A stretch of 64,000 bases of DNA from CAYLLT01 sp964591605 (GCA_964591605.1 CAZQEN010000001.1:12517-76516), one strand, 5' to 3'; counted from the stretch's first letter, positions 35,146 through 44,229 are shown. Program-made: numbers and translations. The notes: a model not told the origin generated them from the sequence alone.

Positions 35146-36462
35146 ATGGTCGAGCCTCTTCAGGCAGGCGCGGCGAGCGTTGAGATCACGCCCAGGAATC
35201 CCCTGTTCCTGTGGGGCTACCCGCACGTGGCCCGCACCAGCACGGGGGTGCACGATCCGCTGCTCTCGTCGGCCCTGTACGTGACGGATGGGGCGAAAAA
35301 GGTGCTTTTCGTCGCCAATGACGTCATTTTCGTGCCGAAAGCGGTGGCGGATCGGGCCCGGCGGCGAATCGGCGGGGCCACCGGCGTGCCGGTCGAGGGC
35401 ATCATGGTGACCGCCACGCACACCCATTCGGGCCCGGCCACCGTGCGTTATCTGAGTAACGAAGCCGACCCGGTTGTTCCGCCGCCCGATCCCGCGTTTC
35501 CGCGGCAACTCGAGGATGGGATTGTCGCCGCCGCGGAGGAAGCGGTGGCGAAGGCCGCGCCGGCTGAGGTGGGACTCGTCATCGCCGACGGGTCGGGCGT
35601 GGGCACGAATCGGCGCGACCCGTCGGGGCCGCGCGATCCCGACGTACCGGTGCTTGTGGTACGCCCTGCGGGCGGCGGGCCGGCCGTGGCCGTGATGTGG
35701 GTGTGCTGCATGCACCCGACGGTGCTCCACGAGGATTCGACGCTGGTGAGCGGGGATTTTCCGGCATTCACACGGAGTTATCTGCAGTCCGCAGTCGGGG
35801 AGGCCTGTGTGATGCTGCATCACATGGGACCGTCGGGCAATCAGAGTCCGCGGCACGTGGTCCGGGCGCAGACATTCGCGGAGGCCCGGCGCCTGGGCGA
35901 ATGGCTGGGCGGGTCTATCCTGGCTGCGATGGAAGGGGCCGTATACAGCCCCGCGGCAGGGCTGGAATGCCGCCGCGCGTCGGTGGATCTGCCGGTGCGA
36001 TCGTTTCCCTCAGAGACGGAGGCGCAGGCCCGGCTCGACCTTGCGGCCTGGCGGCTGGACTCGCTCCGCCAGGCGGGCGCGCCGCCGGCGCGGGTGCGCA
36101 CGGCCGAGTGCGACTGGTTCGGGGCCGAGGAAACGCGGGCGCTGGCTCGTGCCGCCGCGGAGGGGCGTGTCCGGGAGTACGCCGATGCCTGCCTGCCCGC
36201 CGAGGTGCAGCTTCTTCGGATCGGGCGGTGGTCCTTTGTCGGCTGGCCGGGAGAGGTGTACGTCGAGTTCGGGTTGGAGGTCCGCCGCAGACACCCGGAT
36301 GCCTTCGTGATCACTCTGGCGAACGGGGAGCTGCAGGGCTACCTCGTCACGGCGGAGGCGGTCGCGGAAGGGGGCTATGAGGCGTCCAACGCCCTGTTCG
36401 CCAGCCCCGAGAGCGCCCGTCGGCTCGTGGAGACCAGCGACATCCTGCTCACGTCCTCCTGA
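35146..36462 (+). CDS. Neutral/alkaline ceramidase-like protein (438 aa)
   Basis: Resembles the N-terminal domain of neutral/alkaline non-lysosomal ceramidases. Landmarks are the opening AGAASVEITPRNPLFLWGY, the metal-binding TATHTHSGPATV near residue 88, and CMHPTVLHEDSTLVSGDFPAF near 192. At 438 aa it lacks the C-terminal domain of full ceramidases (about 650-750 aa), and no signal peptide is seen. Many planctomycete proteins of this class are annotated by homology only; in a sugar locus the substrate may well not be ceramide. GAGGT at 35136-35140 supports the ATG. Its upstream region is cut by the assembly gap. Confidence 0.7.
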   Translation: MVEPLQAGAASVEITPRNPLFLWGYPHVARTSTGVHDPLLSSALYVTDGAKKVLFVANDVIFVPKAVADRARRRIGGATGVPVEGIMVTATHTHSGPATVRYLSNEADPVVPPPDPAFPRQLEDGIVAAAEEAVAKAAPAEVGLVIADGSGVGTNRRDPSGPRDPDVPVLVVRPAGGGPAVAVMWVCCMHPTVLHEDSTLVSGDFPAFTRSYLQSAVGEACVMLHHMGPSGNQSPRHVVRAQTFAEARRLGEWLGGSILAAMEGAVYSPAAGLECRRASVDLPVRSFPSETEAQARLDLAAWRLDSLRQAGAPPARVRTAECDWFGAEETRALARAAAEGRVREYADACLPAEVQLLRIGRWSFVGWPGEVYVEFGLEVRRRHPDAFVITLANGELQGYLVTAEAVAEGGYEASNALFASPESARRLVETSDILLTSS

Positions 36463-36696
36463 ATGGGTCACGCTGCGGGGCGAACATGGCGTCCTGTTCT
36501 CCAGATGTCTGTGCGTGACCGGGCGGGCGGAAAGCCTGATCCAGGCTGGCCGAACCTTTCAGGATGCCACGAGGGACATGCATCCGTGCCGTCCTGCCGC
36601 GTGGCAGTCGTCTGACGGGCGGATATACTGCGGGCCGGTGCTGTCGGCATTTCTGGACATTGGTCTCTGCGCAGCGGCTTGAGCGGACATTTGCCC
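36463..36696. other. Intergenic stretch without recognised gene
   Basis: No convincing open frame, terminator or repeat was seen between the ceramidase-like gene and the transporter gene. Confidence 0.4.
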
Positions 36697-37752
36697 ATGG
36701 TTGCCAATCCCTTTCTTGGTCTGGCGCTAATCTCCGTCGGGGGAGCGGCGTCGGCGAGTTTCTATACCCCCTTCAAGAAGGTGCGGCAGTGGTCGTGGCA
36801 GACCTACTGGCTGGCGTTCGGGTGCGTCAGTTGGCTCATCGGGCCGTGGGTGGCGGCTCTTTTGACGGTGCCGGAGCCGCTGCAGGTGCTGCTGGGGGTG
36901 TCGCCGCGGACGCTGGGCATCTGCTATCTGTATGGGGCGCTGTGGGGAGTCGGCAGCCTGACCAATGGCCTGGCGCTGCGATACCTGGGGTTGTCGCTGG
37001 GTTATGCGATTCCCCTGGGGCTCTGCTCGGTGCTCGGGACGCTCGTGCCGCCGGCGATGGCCGGGCGGCTGGGCGAACTGTTCGGCAGTCTGTCGGGCCT
37101 CATCATTGTGGCGAGTGTTTTCGTGGGTCTGGGCGGGATTGCCATCTGTGCGATGGCGGGCATTGCCAAGGACCGTGAACTCCCGGCCGATCAGAAGCAG
37201 GAGGCGGTCAGCGAGTTCAATTTCGGCAAGGGCGTGACGCTGTCGGTGCTGGCGGGGGTGATGAGCGCGTGCATGGCCTTCGGCATTGCCGCGGGCCGGC
37301 CGATCACCCAGGCCGCGGTGGATCACGGGGCGCCCGAGCTGTGGCGCAACGCGCCGCTGTTTATCGTGCTGCTGCTGGGGGGTTTTACGACCAACGGCAT
37401 CTGGTGCCTGTGGCTGGGACTGCGAAGCGGCACGGTGGTCGAGTACGTCAGCCCGGTCCGGGCTCCGCTGCTGAGGAATTACCTGCTGTGTGTGCTGGCC
37501 GGATCCGTCTGGTATCTGCAGTTCCTTTTTTACGGCATGGGTGAGACGCACATGGGGCGGTATGGTTTTGCCGCGTGGTCGGTGCTCATGGCGTGCATCA
37601 TCATTTTCAGCAACCTGTGGGGGCTGGCGTTCCGGGAGTGGCGCGGCACGAGCCCGCGGACGCACCGGCTCATTTTCGGCGGACTGCTGGTGCTCACGCT
37701 GTCGGCGCTCATGACCGCGCTGGGCGGGTATCTGGCGATGCGTGGGGGCTGA
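36697..37752 (+). CDS. RhaT-family L-rhamnose/proton symporter-like transporter (351 aa)
   Basis: Inner-membrane protein with about ten transmembrane helices of the drug/metabolite transporter superfamily, RhaT branch. Family features: NPFLGLALISVGGAASASFYTPFKKVRQWSW at the start, LYGALWGVGSLTNGLALRYLGLSLGYAIPLG in helices 3-4, and the FYGMGETHMGRYGFAAWSVLMA segment near residue 280. ATG 36697 is taken as start, with TTG 36679 as alternative. It should import a sugar such as rhamnose or another deoxy-hexose with protons. The next gene starts 1 nt after its stop, so uptake and oxidation are coupled. Confidence 0.8.
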   Translation: MVANPFLGLALISVGGAASASFYTPFKKVRQWSWQTYWLAFGCVSWLIGPWVAALLTVPEPLQVLLGVSPRTLGICYLYGALWGVGSLTNGLALRYLGLSLGYAIPLGLCSVLGTLVPPAMAGRLGELFGSLSGLIIVASVFVGLGGIAICAMAGIAKDRELPADQKQEAVSEFNFGKGVTLSVLAGVMSACMAFGIAAGRPITQAAVDHGAPELWRNAPLFIVLLLGGFTTNGIWCLWLGLRSGTVVEYVSPVRAPLLRNYLLCVLAGSVWYLQFLFYGMGETHMGRYGFAAWSVLMACIIIFSNLWGLAFREWRGTSPRTHRLIFGGLLVLTLSALMTALGGYLAMRGG

Positions 37753-37753
37753 C

Positions 37754-38725
37754 ATGTTCGAGCGGGTGCGCATCGGCGTGATCGGGGTGGGTAACTTCGG
37801 GCGGCTCCATGCCCTGACCCTGTCGGGGCTGGCGGAGGCGGAGCTGGTGGCGTGCGTCGACCTCAACGCGGCGAAGCTTGAGGGCATCCGCCGCGAACTG
37901 CCGCAGGTGGCGACGTACCCGCAGTTGGAGGCGGCGCTGGCCGGGTCGGCCGCCGAGGCGTGGGTGATCGCGAGCTCGAGCGCGTCGCACGTGGAGCTGG
38001 CGGGTCAGGTGCTGGCGGCGGGCCGGTCGGTCCTGGTCGAGAAGCCGGTCGCGGAAAGCGTCGAAGAGGCGCTGCGACTGCAGACGGTCGCCGCGGGCAG
38101 TCCGGGGCGGTTCATGGCGGGCCACATCCTGTTGTTTTCGACTGAGTTTCGCCGCCTGCTGACGGAGGTGCGACGGCGCGGGCGCTTGACGTTCATCAAC
38201 AGCGTCCGTCACCGCCCGATGGCGACGCGGGAGCTCTTTCCCGATGAGACGCCGCTCGATCTGCTGATGGTCCACGATCTGTACCTCGTGTACACGCTCA
38301 TGGACGGGGTTGCGCCGGAGCGGTTTCATGCAGGCATGCCGCGCGGGCGCGGCGGGATCGAGCTGGCGCTGGCGGAGCTGCAGTGGCCCGACGGAACGCT
38401 CGCCTCGTGCTGCGCGTCGTTCCTGACGCCGCCGGGCATGCCGCCGGACGGCTTTGACCGGCTGGAGGTGTTCGGGCAGGGCTGGGCCGGGCGGATGCTC
38501 GCGAATCCGCGGCCGGTCGAGATGTGGGACGAGAAGGCGAGCTGGCCGATGGCCCTCGAGATCCATGACGACCCGCGGGCGCCGAGCGGGATGCTGGCCG
38601 AGGAGCTGCGGTGTTTCTGCCGGGTGGTGCGGGGGACCGACGAGGTGCCGGTGGGGGCGCGGCTGGGGGATGCGGTCGAGCTTCAGAAGTGGATGGAGGC
38701 TCTGCGGCGGGCGGCGGGCGGGTGA
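37754..38725 (+). CDS. Gfo/Idh/MocA family oxidoreductase, second copy (323 aa)
   Basis: NAD(P)-dependent dehydrogenase type protein unrelated in detail to the 384-aa one. Rossmann motif IGVIGVGNFGRLHAL at the N-terminus, EKPVAES near residue 97, and the middle signature DLLMVHDLYLVYTLM near 172. ATG 37754 follows the transporter stop by 1 nt, with GGGGG as weak ribosome site; GTG 37742 would overlap the transporter. Close coupling with the RhaT-like transporter suggests it acts on the imported sugar. Confidence 0.85.
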   Translation: MFERVRIGVIGVGNFGRLHALTLSGLAEAELVACVDLNAAKLEGIRRELPQVATYPQLEAALAGSAAEAWVIASSSASHVELAGQVLAAGRSVLVEKPVAESVEEALRLQTVAAGSPGRFMAGHILLFSTEFRRLLTEVRRRGRLTFINSVRHRPMATRELFPDETPLDLLMVHDLYLVYTLMDGVAPERFHAGMPRGRGGIELALAELQWPDGTLASCCASFLTPPGMPPDGFDRLEVFGQGWAGRMLANPRPVEMWDEKASWPMALEIHDDPRAPSGMLAEELRCFCRVVRGTDEVPVGARLGDAVELQKWMEALRRAAGG

Positions 38726-38793
38726 GACGCGGTTTGTCCATGAAAACGGCACCGGATAGCACAGCGCAGCCGGTGGCCGCAACCCAAGAGAAA

Positions 38794-38880
38794 TCAACCA
38801 CAGATGAACACAGATCAACGCAGATGAAGACAGGGCTTACCAGTCAATCGGCGTTCATCTGTGTTCATCGGCGATTCCCA
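38794..38880. repeat. Dispersed inverted repeat (cacagatgaacacagat type)
   Basis: accacagatgaacacagat near 38798 faces gcgttcatctgtgttcatcg at 38851-38870, a stem of about 19 bp with one mismatch. Stray translations read TDEHRSTQM and FICVHRR, strings that recur in spurious predicted proteins. A non-coding repeat, not a CRISPR unit. Confidence 0.6.
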
Positions 38881-39039
38881 GTATCCTGCCAGAACTACAG
38901 GATGTTGCGCGTTTGCAGTACGGAGAAGAGCGTTGGCAGGCAGCGAGGGCAGGATTGACACTGGTTGCCTGGAGCGAAATGCCGGGCTGTGGTCGACTCC
39001 TTGGCGGCCGCATGGCACGGAGGGTGCGGTCATTGCGTG

Positions 39040-39065
39040 AACCCCTCGCTTGCGCTTCGGGCTCT
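39040..39065. repeat. Short dispersed repeat (aacccctcgct-gcgcttcggg type), copy 2
   Basis: Same unit as at 33708-33733 with one base changed, in the same orientation, inside the 577-bp gene-free stretch 38726-39302. Confidence 0.55.
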
Positions 39066-39107
39066 GTTGGGGAAGGGTTTTGGGGAGTCTTGCGTGTTCG
39101 CATCATC

Positions 39108-39207
39108 GATTCTGCTGAAAAAGCCCCACTTCAGCATCTTTCAACCGCGATACCAGTACTGGTAACGTGTATGCACGAGCGGCAAAGGGGACTTTTTCAG
39201 CAGAATC
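39108..39207. mobile_element. MITE-like element with terminal inverted repeats and target duplication
   Basis: gattctgctgaaaaagcccc (39108-39127) and ggggactttttcagcagaatc (39187-39207) are inverted repeats differing by one extra base. The 100-bp element is flanked on both sides by CATCATC (39101-39107 and 39208-39214), a likely 7-bp target duplication. The interior is too short to encode a protein, so a full-length transposase elsewhere would have to move it. Confidence 0.7.
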
Positions 39208-39302
39208 CATCATCGAGACCCCACCCTTCGCTGCGCGAAGGATGGGCCGCCCGGCCATCCGTCCGTGTGGTTGTCGGTGTGTGATGAGTGGAGGGTGACG
39301 AC

Positions 39303-40127
39303 ATGCGGCCGGTGTTTGATGCTCACATTCACGTCTGGGAACGGCCGTGGGGGGATCTGGTGGTGGGCACCGGACGGTCGGGGAGATTCGACCAGTCCGC
39401 GATGATGCTCGAGCTGATGGATCGGCACGGCGTGGAACGGGCCTGCGTCGTGGCTGCATGCGACGAGGCTCAGCCAGACAATCATGAGTTCGTCGCGCAG
39501 CTCTGCCGCTCACACGACGGCCGATTCGTGATGCTCTCGGAGTTTTCGCCCATGGCGGCGGATCGCGACCGGCAGCTTGGCCGCACGATCAGCGAGTGGC
39601 CCGCGCTGGGTTTCCGGTACATCGTGAAGGCCGATGAACAGCCGGAGGTCTGGGCAGAGTCAGCGCACGACGCGTTCTGGCGGAGGGTGAACGATGCGTC
39701 GCTTTTCGTGGCGCTGAACCTGGCCCCGCACCAGTCGGCGCAGCTCCCGCCGCTGATCGAGCGCTGGCCGAAGGTGCGGTGGCTGCTGGACCACATGGGG
39801 CGGCCGCGCAACGACATGAGCGACGAGGCGTATCGCCCGGTGCTGGAGCTGGCCCGTTTTCCGAATGTCTACGTGAAAGTGTCGGGATTCTACGCGTTCA
39901 CGGCCGATGCCGCGGAGTATCCGTATGCCGATCTGGCGCGATTCGTGGTGGCGCTGCGGGATGCCTATGGGGCCGAGCGAATGCTGTGGGCCAGCGACGC
40001 GCCGTGCGTTCTCGACTACAGTTCTTATGCCCAGTCGTACCGCTGCCTGGCCCACGTGGAGGGTCTCAGCGAGGCGGATCTGATGTGGATTCTGGGAGGG
40101 GCGGCGCGTAAGCTCTTTGCTTCGTGA
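39303..40127 (+). CDS. Amidohydrolase family protein, fuconolactonase-like TIM barrel (274 aa)
   Basis: Metal-dependent hydrolase of the amidohydrolase-2 (COG3618) type. Opening metal motif FDAHIHVWERPWGD at residues 5-18, a second His in WLLDHMGRPRND near 155, and the C-terminal MLWASDAPCV near 232 with the conserved Asp. GGAGG 8 nt upstream sets ATG 39303. Characterised relatives open sugar lactones (L-fuconolactone, L-rhamnonolactone) or related rings; the presence of an SDR directly downstream, which would make such a lactone, favours a lactonase. Precise substrate is inferred. Confidence 0.75.
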   Translation: MRPVFDAHIHVWERPWGDLVVGTGRSGRFDQSAMMLELMDRHGVERACVVAACDEAQPDNHEFVAQLCRSHDGRFVMLSEFSPMAADRDRQLGRTISEWPALGFRYIVKADEQPEVWAESAHDAFWRRVNDASLFVALNLAPHQSAQLPPLIERWPKVRWLLDHMGRPRNDMSDEAYRPVLELARFPNVYVKVSGFYAFTADAAEYPYADLARFVVALRDAYGAERMLWASDAPCVLDYSSYAQSYRCLAHVEGLSEADLMWILGGAARKLFAS

Positions 40128-40253
40128 CATGATCTGAGCAGCGGGAAGGCTCCGCGCAGTGTCGATGTGAGCGATGGTTGTTCGAGCCGTGGGCGCATCG
40201 GGGGAGGCGCGGACGGCACACGGAGTGTGCCTGCTCCTGAAGGGAATCCGGCC

Positions 40254-41006
40254 GTGCAGCGATTCGTGGACAAGGTGGCGCTGGTGACCGGCGGCTCGCG
40301 TGGGATCGGGCGGGCCGTTGTCGTGGCGCTGGCGCGGGAAGGGGCGAAGGTGGCGGTCGGTCATTCGGGCCGATCCGGCTCTGAGGCTGACGCGCTGGTG
40401 GCCGGGATCGGAAAGGATCGGGCGATCGGGGTCGCGGGCGATGTGGCCGACGCTGCGGCCGCGGTCGCGATGGTCGAGCAGGTGGTGGCGCGGTTCGGGC
40501 GGATCGACATCCTGGTGAACAACGCGGGCATCTGCCCGTTCACCGATGTGCTGGAGCTGACGGTCGAGGAATTCGACCGGGTGCAGGCGGTCAACGCGCG
40601 GAGCATCTTCGTGCTCTCGCAGGCCGCGGCGCGGCACATGCGGGAGAGCGGCGGCGGGGCGATCGTGAACGTCACGAGCATCAGCGGCGAGCGGTTCACG
40701 AACCCGCGGCAACTGGCCTACTGCACGAGCAAGGCGGCCGCGAACATGCTGACCCGCGGCCTGGCCGTCACGCTGGCGCCGTACAACATCCGCGTGAACG
40801 CCGTGCTGCCGGGGACCGTGCCGACCGACATCAACCGCGACGTGCTCGCGACGCCGGGCGTGAGCGAAGCGATCGTCGAAGCGACGCCGCTCAAGTCGCT
40901 CGGTGCGCCGCAGGACATCGCCGCCGCCGTGCTCTACCTGGCCGGTGACGAAGCGAAGTGGGTGACCGGCACGCTGCTGGTTGTCGACGGCGGCTTTGTC
41001 GCCTGA
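40254..41006 (+). CDS. Short-chain dehydrogenase/reductase (250 aa)
   Basis: NAD(P)-binding SDR: TGGSRGIGRA cofactor loop at residues 11-20, NNAG near 87, catalytic Ser in VNVTSISGERF, YCTSK with Tyr and Lys near 155, and the C-terminal LLVVDGGFVA. GTG 40254 is chosen because upstream codons add nothing conserved and the protein then starts at the usual distance from the first strand. Placed between a lactonase-type amidohydrolase and a cyclase-family hydrolase, it is probably a sugar dehydrogenase that makes a lactone; the sugar is not known. Confidence 0.85.
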   Translation: MQRFVDKVALVTGGSRGIGRAVVVALAREGAKVAVGHSGRSGSEADALVAGIGKDRAIGVAGDVADAAAAVAMVEQVVARFGRIDILVNNAGICPFTDVLELTVEEFDRVQAVNARSIFVLSQAAARHMRESGGGAIVNVTSISGERFTNPRQLAYCTSKAAANMLTRGLAVTLAPYNIRVNAVLPGTVPTDINRDVLATPGVSEAIVEATPLKSLGAPQDIAAAVLYLAGDEAKWVTGTLLVVDGGFVA

Positions 41007-41023
41007 TCCAGCCGGAGTTCGCA

Positions 41024-41761
41024 ATGGGCCTCAAGCAGATCGTCGATCTTTCTCACCCGATCGTGCCCGGCAAGACGGGCCGTAAGTTCGGCCTGACGCG
41101 CGTCGGGGCCGAGACCGTCGCGCCCGTGCAGCGCAAGGCCGACGAGTGGTACATCATGCACAACGTCGAGATGGTCAACCATCTCGGCACGCACATGGAG
41201 GTGCCGTACCATCTGCGGCCCGACGGGGTGGACCTGGCCCGGTTTCCGGTGGATCGGACGCTGGGGCCGGCGCGCATTCTCGACGTGGGTCGGCCGCCGC
41301 CGGGCGTATCGATCGGCGTCGAGGAGATCAAACAGGCGTCCCGCCGTGCCGGCGGCGTGCAGCCGGGAGAGATTGTCTTCGTGCGCACCGGCTGGAGCGA
41401 TCGGTTTGACACGCCCGAATACCTCAAGAGCCCCTGGTTCCGGCCGGAGGGGCTGACGTGGCTCGTCGATCAGGGGATGGTTCTTTTCGGGGTCGAGTCG
41501 GCGGGCGTCGAGGAACTCTCGAGCACGACGCACGAATCGCACCTGGCGCTGTTCGACCGCAACGTCCCGCTCATCGAGAATCTGACGAACATGCAGGCCC
41601 TGGGCGATCGCACGCGGGCCATCGCCGTCTGCACGCCGCTGGCGATCGCCGGCCTGGAAGCGTGGCCCGTGCGCGTGCTGGCGATTCTTGACCCGTGGAC
41701 CTTTGGCTCGCCAGCTTGGTTCAGGACGAAGGCTATGGCGTCACGAACGCCTTCATCGTGA
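41024..41761 (+). CDS. Cyclase family protein, kynurenine-formamidase-like metal hydrolase (245 aa)
   Basis: Member of the PF04199 cyclase family. The metal motif HLGTHMEVPYHL near residue 53 is the family HxGTHxDxPxH with Glu in place of Asp. VDLSHPIVPG opens the fold. GGAG at 41014-41017 supports ATG 41024, 17 bp after the SDR stop. The last codons overlap the 3-prime end of the convergent alcohol dehydrogenase gene by 29 bp, so the terminal residues are poorly constrained. Relatives hydrolyse N-formylkynurenine or ring amides and lactones; here a sugar-acid derivative is as likely. Confidence 0.75.
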   Translation: MGLKQIVDLSHPIVPGKTGRKFGLTRVGAETVAPVQRKADEWYIMHNVEMVNHLGTHMEVPYHLRPDGVDLARFPVDRTLGPARILDVGRPPPGVSIGVEEIKQASRRAGGVQPGEIVFVRTGWSDRFDTPEYLKSPWFRPEGLTWLVDQGMVLFGVESAGVEELSSTTHESHLALFDRNVPLIENLTNMQALGDRTRAIAVCTPLAIAGLEAWPVRVLAILDPWTFGSPAWFRTKAMASRTPSS

Positions 41762-42854
41762 TCCGGGCGGGATCCTTGAGTTGGGGGATGACGTCATTGA
41801 GCTGTTCCATGGTGAAGCGGTTGGTGATCATGGGTGAGAAGTCGAACGCGCGGCGCTCCAGGATCTCGATGGCGAGCGGGAATCCGCCGGCCTGGCCCCA
41901 GGCGCCGTGGATCGAGAGTTCCCTGGTTGATATCTGATCGATGGGCACGCTCACGTCGCGTCCGCCGTGGTAGCCGCACAGGACGCCGCGGCCGAACTTG
42001 CGCAGGACCTGCAGCCACGGCCCGCACGCCTTGTCGGCGCCCGAGCATTCGATGGACAGGTCGCAACCGCGGCCGCCGGTGAGCGATCGGACCTTTTCGA
42101 CCACGTCTTCGCGGTCGGCGCGGACGATACTCTGTTCGCTGACGACGCCGATGCGGACGGCCAGCTCGAACCGGGCGGCGTCGGCGCCAACGCCGATGAG
42201 GATGGGCGTCGCTTTGCGGTACGTGGCGACGGCCGCACTGCCGATGCCCTGCGGCCCGGGGCCGAAGCATGCGACGAACTCGCCCGGCTGCACGCGGCCG
42301 ATCACCTCCGTCCAGCGCGCGGCGTTCGCCAGGAACGCCGTCGCTACGGCATTCTCAACGCCGACCCCTTCCGGGATGCGATGCGTGATGGCCTGGGGAT
42401 GCACCATCAGGTAATCGGAGTACATGCCCCACAGGCCGTGTTCGAGGGAGAGCGGCATGGAGACGCCGTGCTGGCGGTTGAGCTCGCAGAGCTCGTAGCG
42501 GCCGGCGCGGCAGGGCGCGCAGGCGTCGGGGCTGCCCGCGTCGCAGGGGATCATGACCTCGATGGCCACCCGATCTCCGACCGCCAGACCGCGGCGTGCG
42601 GCGGCGCGCGGCCCGATGGCCGCGACGACGCCGATCCCCTCATGGCCGAGCACGAGCGGATAGCGCCCCTGTGAATGCGGATGCCGGCCGCTGTAGACGA
42701 TCGTGTCGCCGCCGGCGCAGCCGTAGACGCCTTCCATTTTCACGAGGACATCGTCGTCGCGGATGGGGGGGAGGGGGATCGACTCGATGCGGCCGGCGCC
42801 GCTTCCGTCGACCACAAACGCACGGCTCTCTTGGGGAATGGGTACGGGGCTCAT
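41733..42854 (-). CDS. Zinc-type alcohol/sugar dehydrogenase, MDR superfamily (373 aa)
   Basis: Medium-chain dehydrogenase related to sorbitol and threonine dehydrogenases. Catalytic-zinc Cys region GVYGCAGGDTIVYSGRHP, LGHEGIGVV, a structural zinc loop of four Cys in CDAGSPDACAPCRAGRYELC, and the cofactor loop FGPGPQGIGSAAV. ATG 42854 gives a normal N-terminus; ATG 42917 would add 21 residues. It is read toward the cyclase gene and its end overlaps that gene by 29 bp. It could oxidise a sugar alcohol or an intermediate of the surrounding pathway. Confidence 0.85.
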   Translation of the reverse strand: MSPVPIPQESRAFVVDGSGAGRIESIPLPPIRDDDVLVKMEGVYGCAGGDTIVYSGRHPHSQGRYPLVLGHEGIGVVAAIGPRAAARRGLAVGDRVAIEVMIPCDAGSPDACAPCRAGRYELCELNRQHGVSMPLSLEHGLWGMYSDYLMVHPQAITHRIPEGVGVENAVATAFLANAARWTEVIGRVQPGEFVACFGPGPQGIGSAAVATYRKATPILIGVGADAARFELAVRIGVVSEQSIVRADREDVVEKVRSLTGGRGCDLSIECSGADKACGPWLQVLRKFGRGVLCGYHGGRDVSVPIDQISTRELSIHGAWGQAGGFPLAIEILERRAFDFSPMITNRFTMEQLNDVIPQLKDPARITMKAFVTP

Positions 42855-42936
42855 GCACTCGAAATTAGCACGGTTCAGACCCATAATAAACCCCGGATCG
42901 TCCGACGAAACGAACATAACCGCGGAGGTTGCACCG

Positions 42937-43407
42937 ATGAAATCGCTTCACGCGCTCGGCTCGCCCGGGCGTACGCTGGTCTTTCGGCTCGCGCCGGGTA
43001 CCGATCTGATGAACGGCCTCAAGCAGATGTGCCGGGAGGCCGGCATCCGGGCGGCGGCGGTGCCGGTCATCATCGGGGGCGTGAACCACGCCAAAGTGGA
43101 GGTGGCTACACCATCGAAGGAGAGCCCGGTCGGCGTGGTGGCGAAAGTGATCGAGCTGACCGGCCCGCTGGCGATCCTGGGCGCGCAGGGCATGATCTGC
43201 GAACTCGACAACGGCGACATCGAGCCGCACATCCACATCACGTTCGTCGACTCCAACGGCCACGTGCACGGCGGGCATTTGGAAGCCGGCACGGCGCCCG
43301 TCACCACGACGGCCGACGTGATCGTGCAGGAGGTACTGGGCGTGAAGTTCGGGCGGGGGTTCGATCCGGATGTGAAGACGACGTTGTTTTTCCCCGCAGC
43401 GGGGTGA
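42937..43407 (+). CDS. PPC/DUF296 domain protein (156 aa)
   Basis: Small single-domain protein of the PCC/DUF296 family, known in plants as part of AT-hook proteins and as free trimers in bacteria. Features are FRLAPGTDLMNGL at the start, EPHIHITFVDSNGHVHGGHL near residue 95 (the conserved His pair), and VQEVLGVKF near the end. GGAGG at 42924-42928 precedes ATG 42937 by 8 nt. Divergent from the alcohol dehydrogenase. Bacterial function is not known. Confidence 0.8.
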   Translation: MKSLHALGSPGRTLVFRLAPGTDLMNGLKQMCREAGIRAAAVPVIIGGVNHAKVEVATPSKESPVGVVAKVIELTGPLAILGAQGMICELDNGDIEPHIHITFVDSNGHVHGGHLEAGTAPVTTTADVIVQEVLGVKFGRGFDPDVKTTLFFPAAG

Positions 43408-43485
43408 GACGTGAGATGGCGGCTTCGCCCGGGGGGTACGGCGAGGTTGCTGCGATTCGATGGCTGAGTTGATGCGGGTGACGAC

Positions 43486-44229
43486 ATGTATCACATCCAA
43501 CCGCTCAAGGTCGGAGAGTTTCACGGCGAGCCCGGGCCCAAGATGTTTTATCTCTCTGAGTGGGATAAGACCTACACCACGGCGTTCTACTTCTGGTACA
43601 TCGAGGGGGCGGGCACGCGTATCCTGCTCGATACGGGCTTTGACCCTGAGGAATGCCTGATGCGGGGCATGGTGCAGCGGCCGGAGTGGCGGGTGGCGGC
43701 CCGGCTCGCCCGGATCGGCGTCGATCCGCGGTCGATCGAGCACGTGATTGTCTCGCACCTGCATTTCGACCACCTTTCGAGCACGATCGATCTGTTTCCG
43801 AGGGCGCGGCTCTACCTGCAGCGCAAGGAGTACGACACGGTCAAAAACCCGCCGCACCCGTGGTTTACCGCGTTCTATCTGCCGCAGATCATGCAGCGGC
43901 TGGACGGCGATCTGCGTTCGCGGCTGGAGCTGATCGACGGCGATGCGGAGATCCTGCCCGGCTTGCGGCTGATCTGGACCGGCGGGCACACGCCGGGGCT
44001 GCAGTCGGTGTACCTGCCGACCCCCCTGGGAAAAACCACCTGCCTGGCCAGCGACCTGTGCATGTTCTACCGCCACGTCGAGGAGGATACACCCATCGGC
44101 GTGTGTTCGAGCCTGGTGGAGGTCTACACGTCCGTGGCCCGCGTCCGGCGCGAGGCAGATGTCGTCCTGCCCAACCATGACCCGCTTCTGGAGGTGCGAT
44201 TTCCCCCGCCCGCCGCGCCGCATCGCTGA
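43486..44229 (+). CDS. Metallo-beta-lactamase fold lactonase, AHL-lactonase-like (247 aa)
   Basis: Zinc-dependent hydrolase of the N-acyl homoserine lactonase family. Metal motifs are all visible: VSHLHFDHLSS near residue 90, GGHTPGLQS near 167, ASDLCMF near 187 (bridging Asp) and LPNHDPLL near 230. The N-terminus has the family LDTGFDPEE motif. In this locus a sugar lactone could be the natural substrate rather than an acyl homoserine lactone; no luxI-type gene is nearby. The ribosome site is weak. Confidence 0.75.
   Translation: MYHIQPLKVGEFHGEPGPKMFYLSEWDKTYTTAFYFWYIEGAGTRILLDTGFDPEECLMRGMVQRPEWRVAARLARIGVDPRSIEHVIVSHLHFDHLSSTIDLFPRARLYLQRKEYDTVKNPPHPWFTAFYLPQIMQRLDGDLRSRLELIDGDAEILPGLRLIWTGGHTPGLQSVYLPTPLGKTTCLASDLCMFYRHVEEDTPIGVCSSLVEVYTSVARVRREADVVLPNHDPLLEVRFPPPAAPHR

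Noticed and set aside
38794..38880. Small gene giving TDEHRSTQM-type peptide
   Set aside because: The stretch is an inverted dispersed repeat; the peptide appears in stray frames only.
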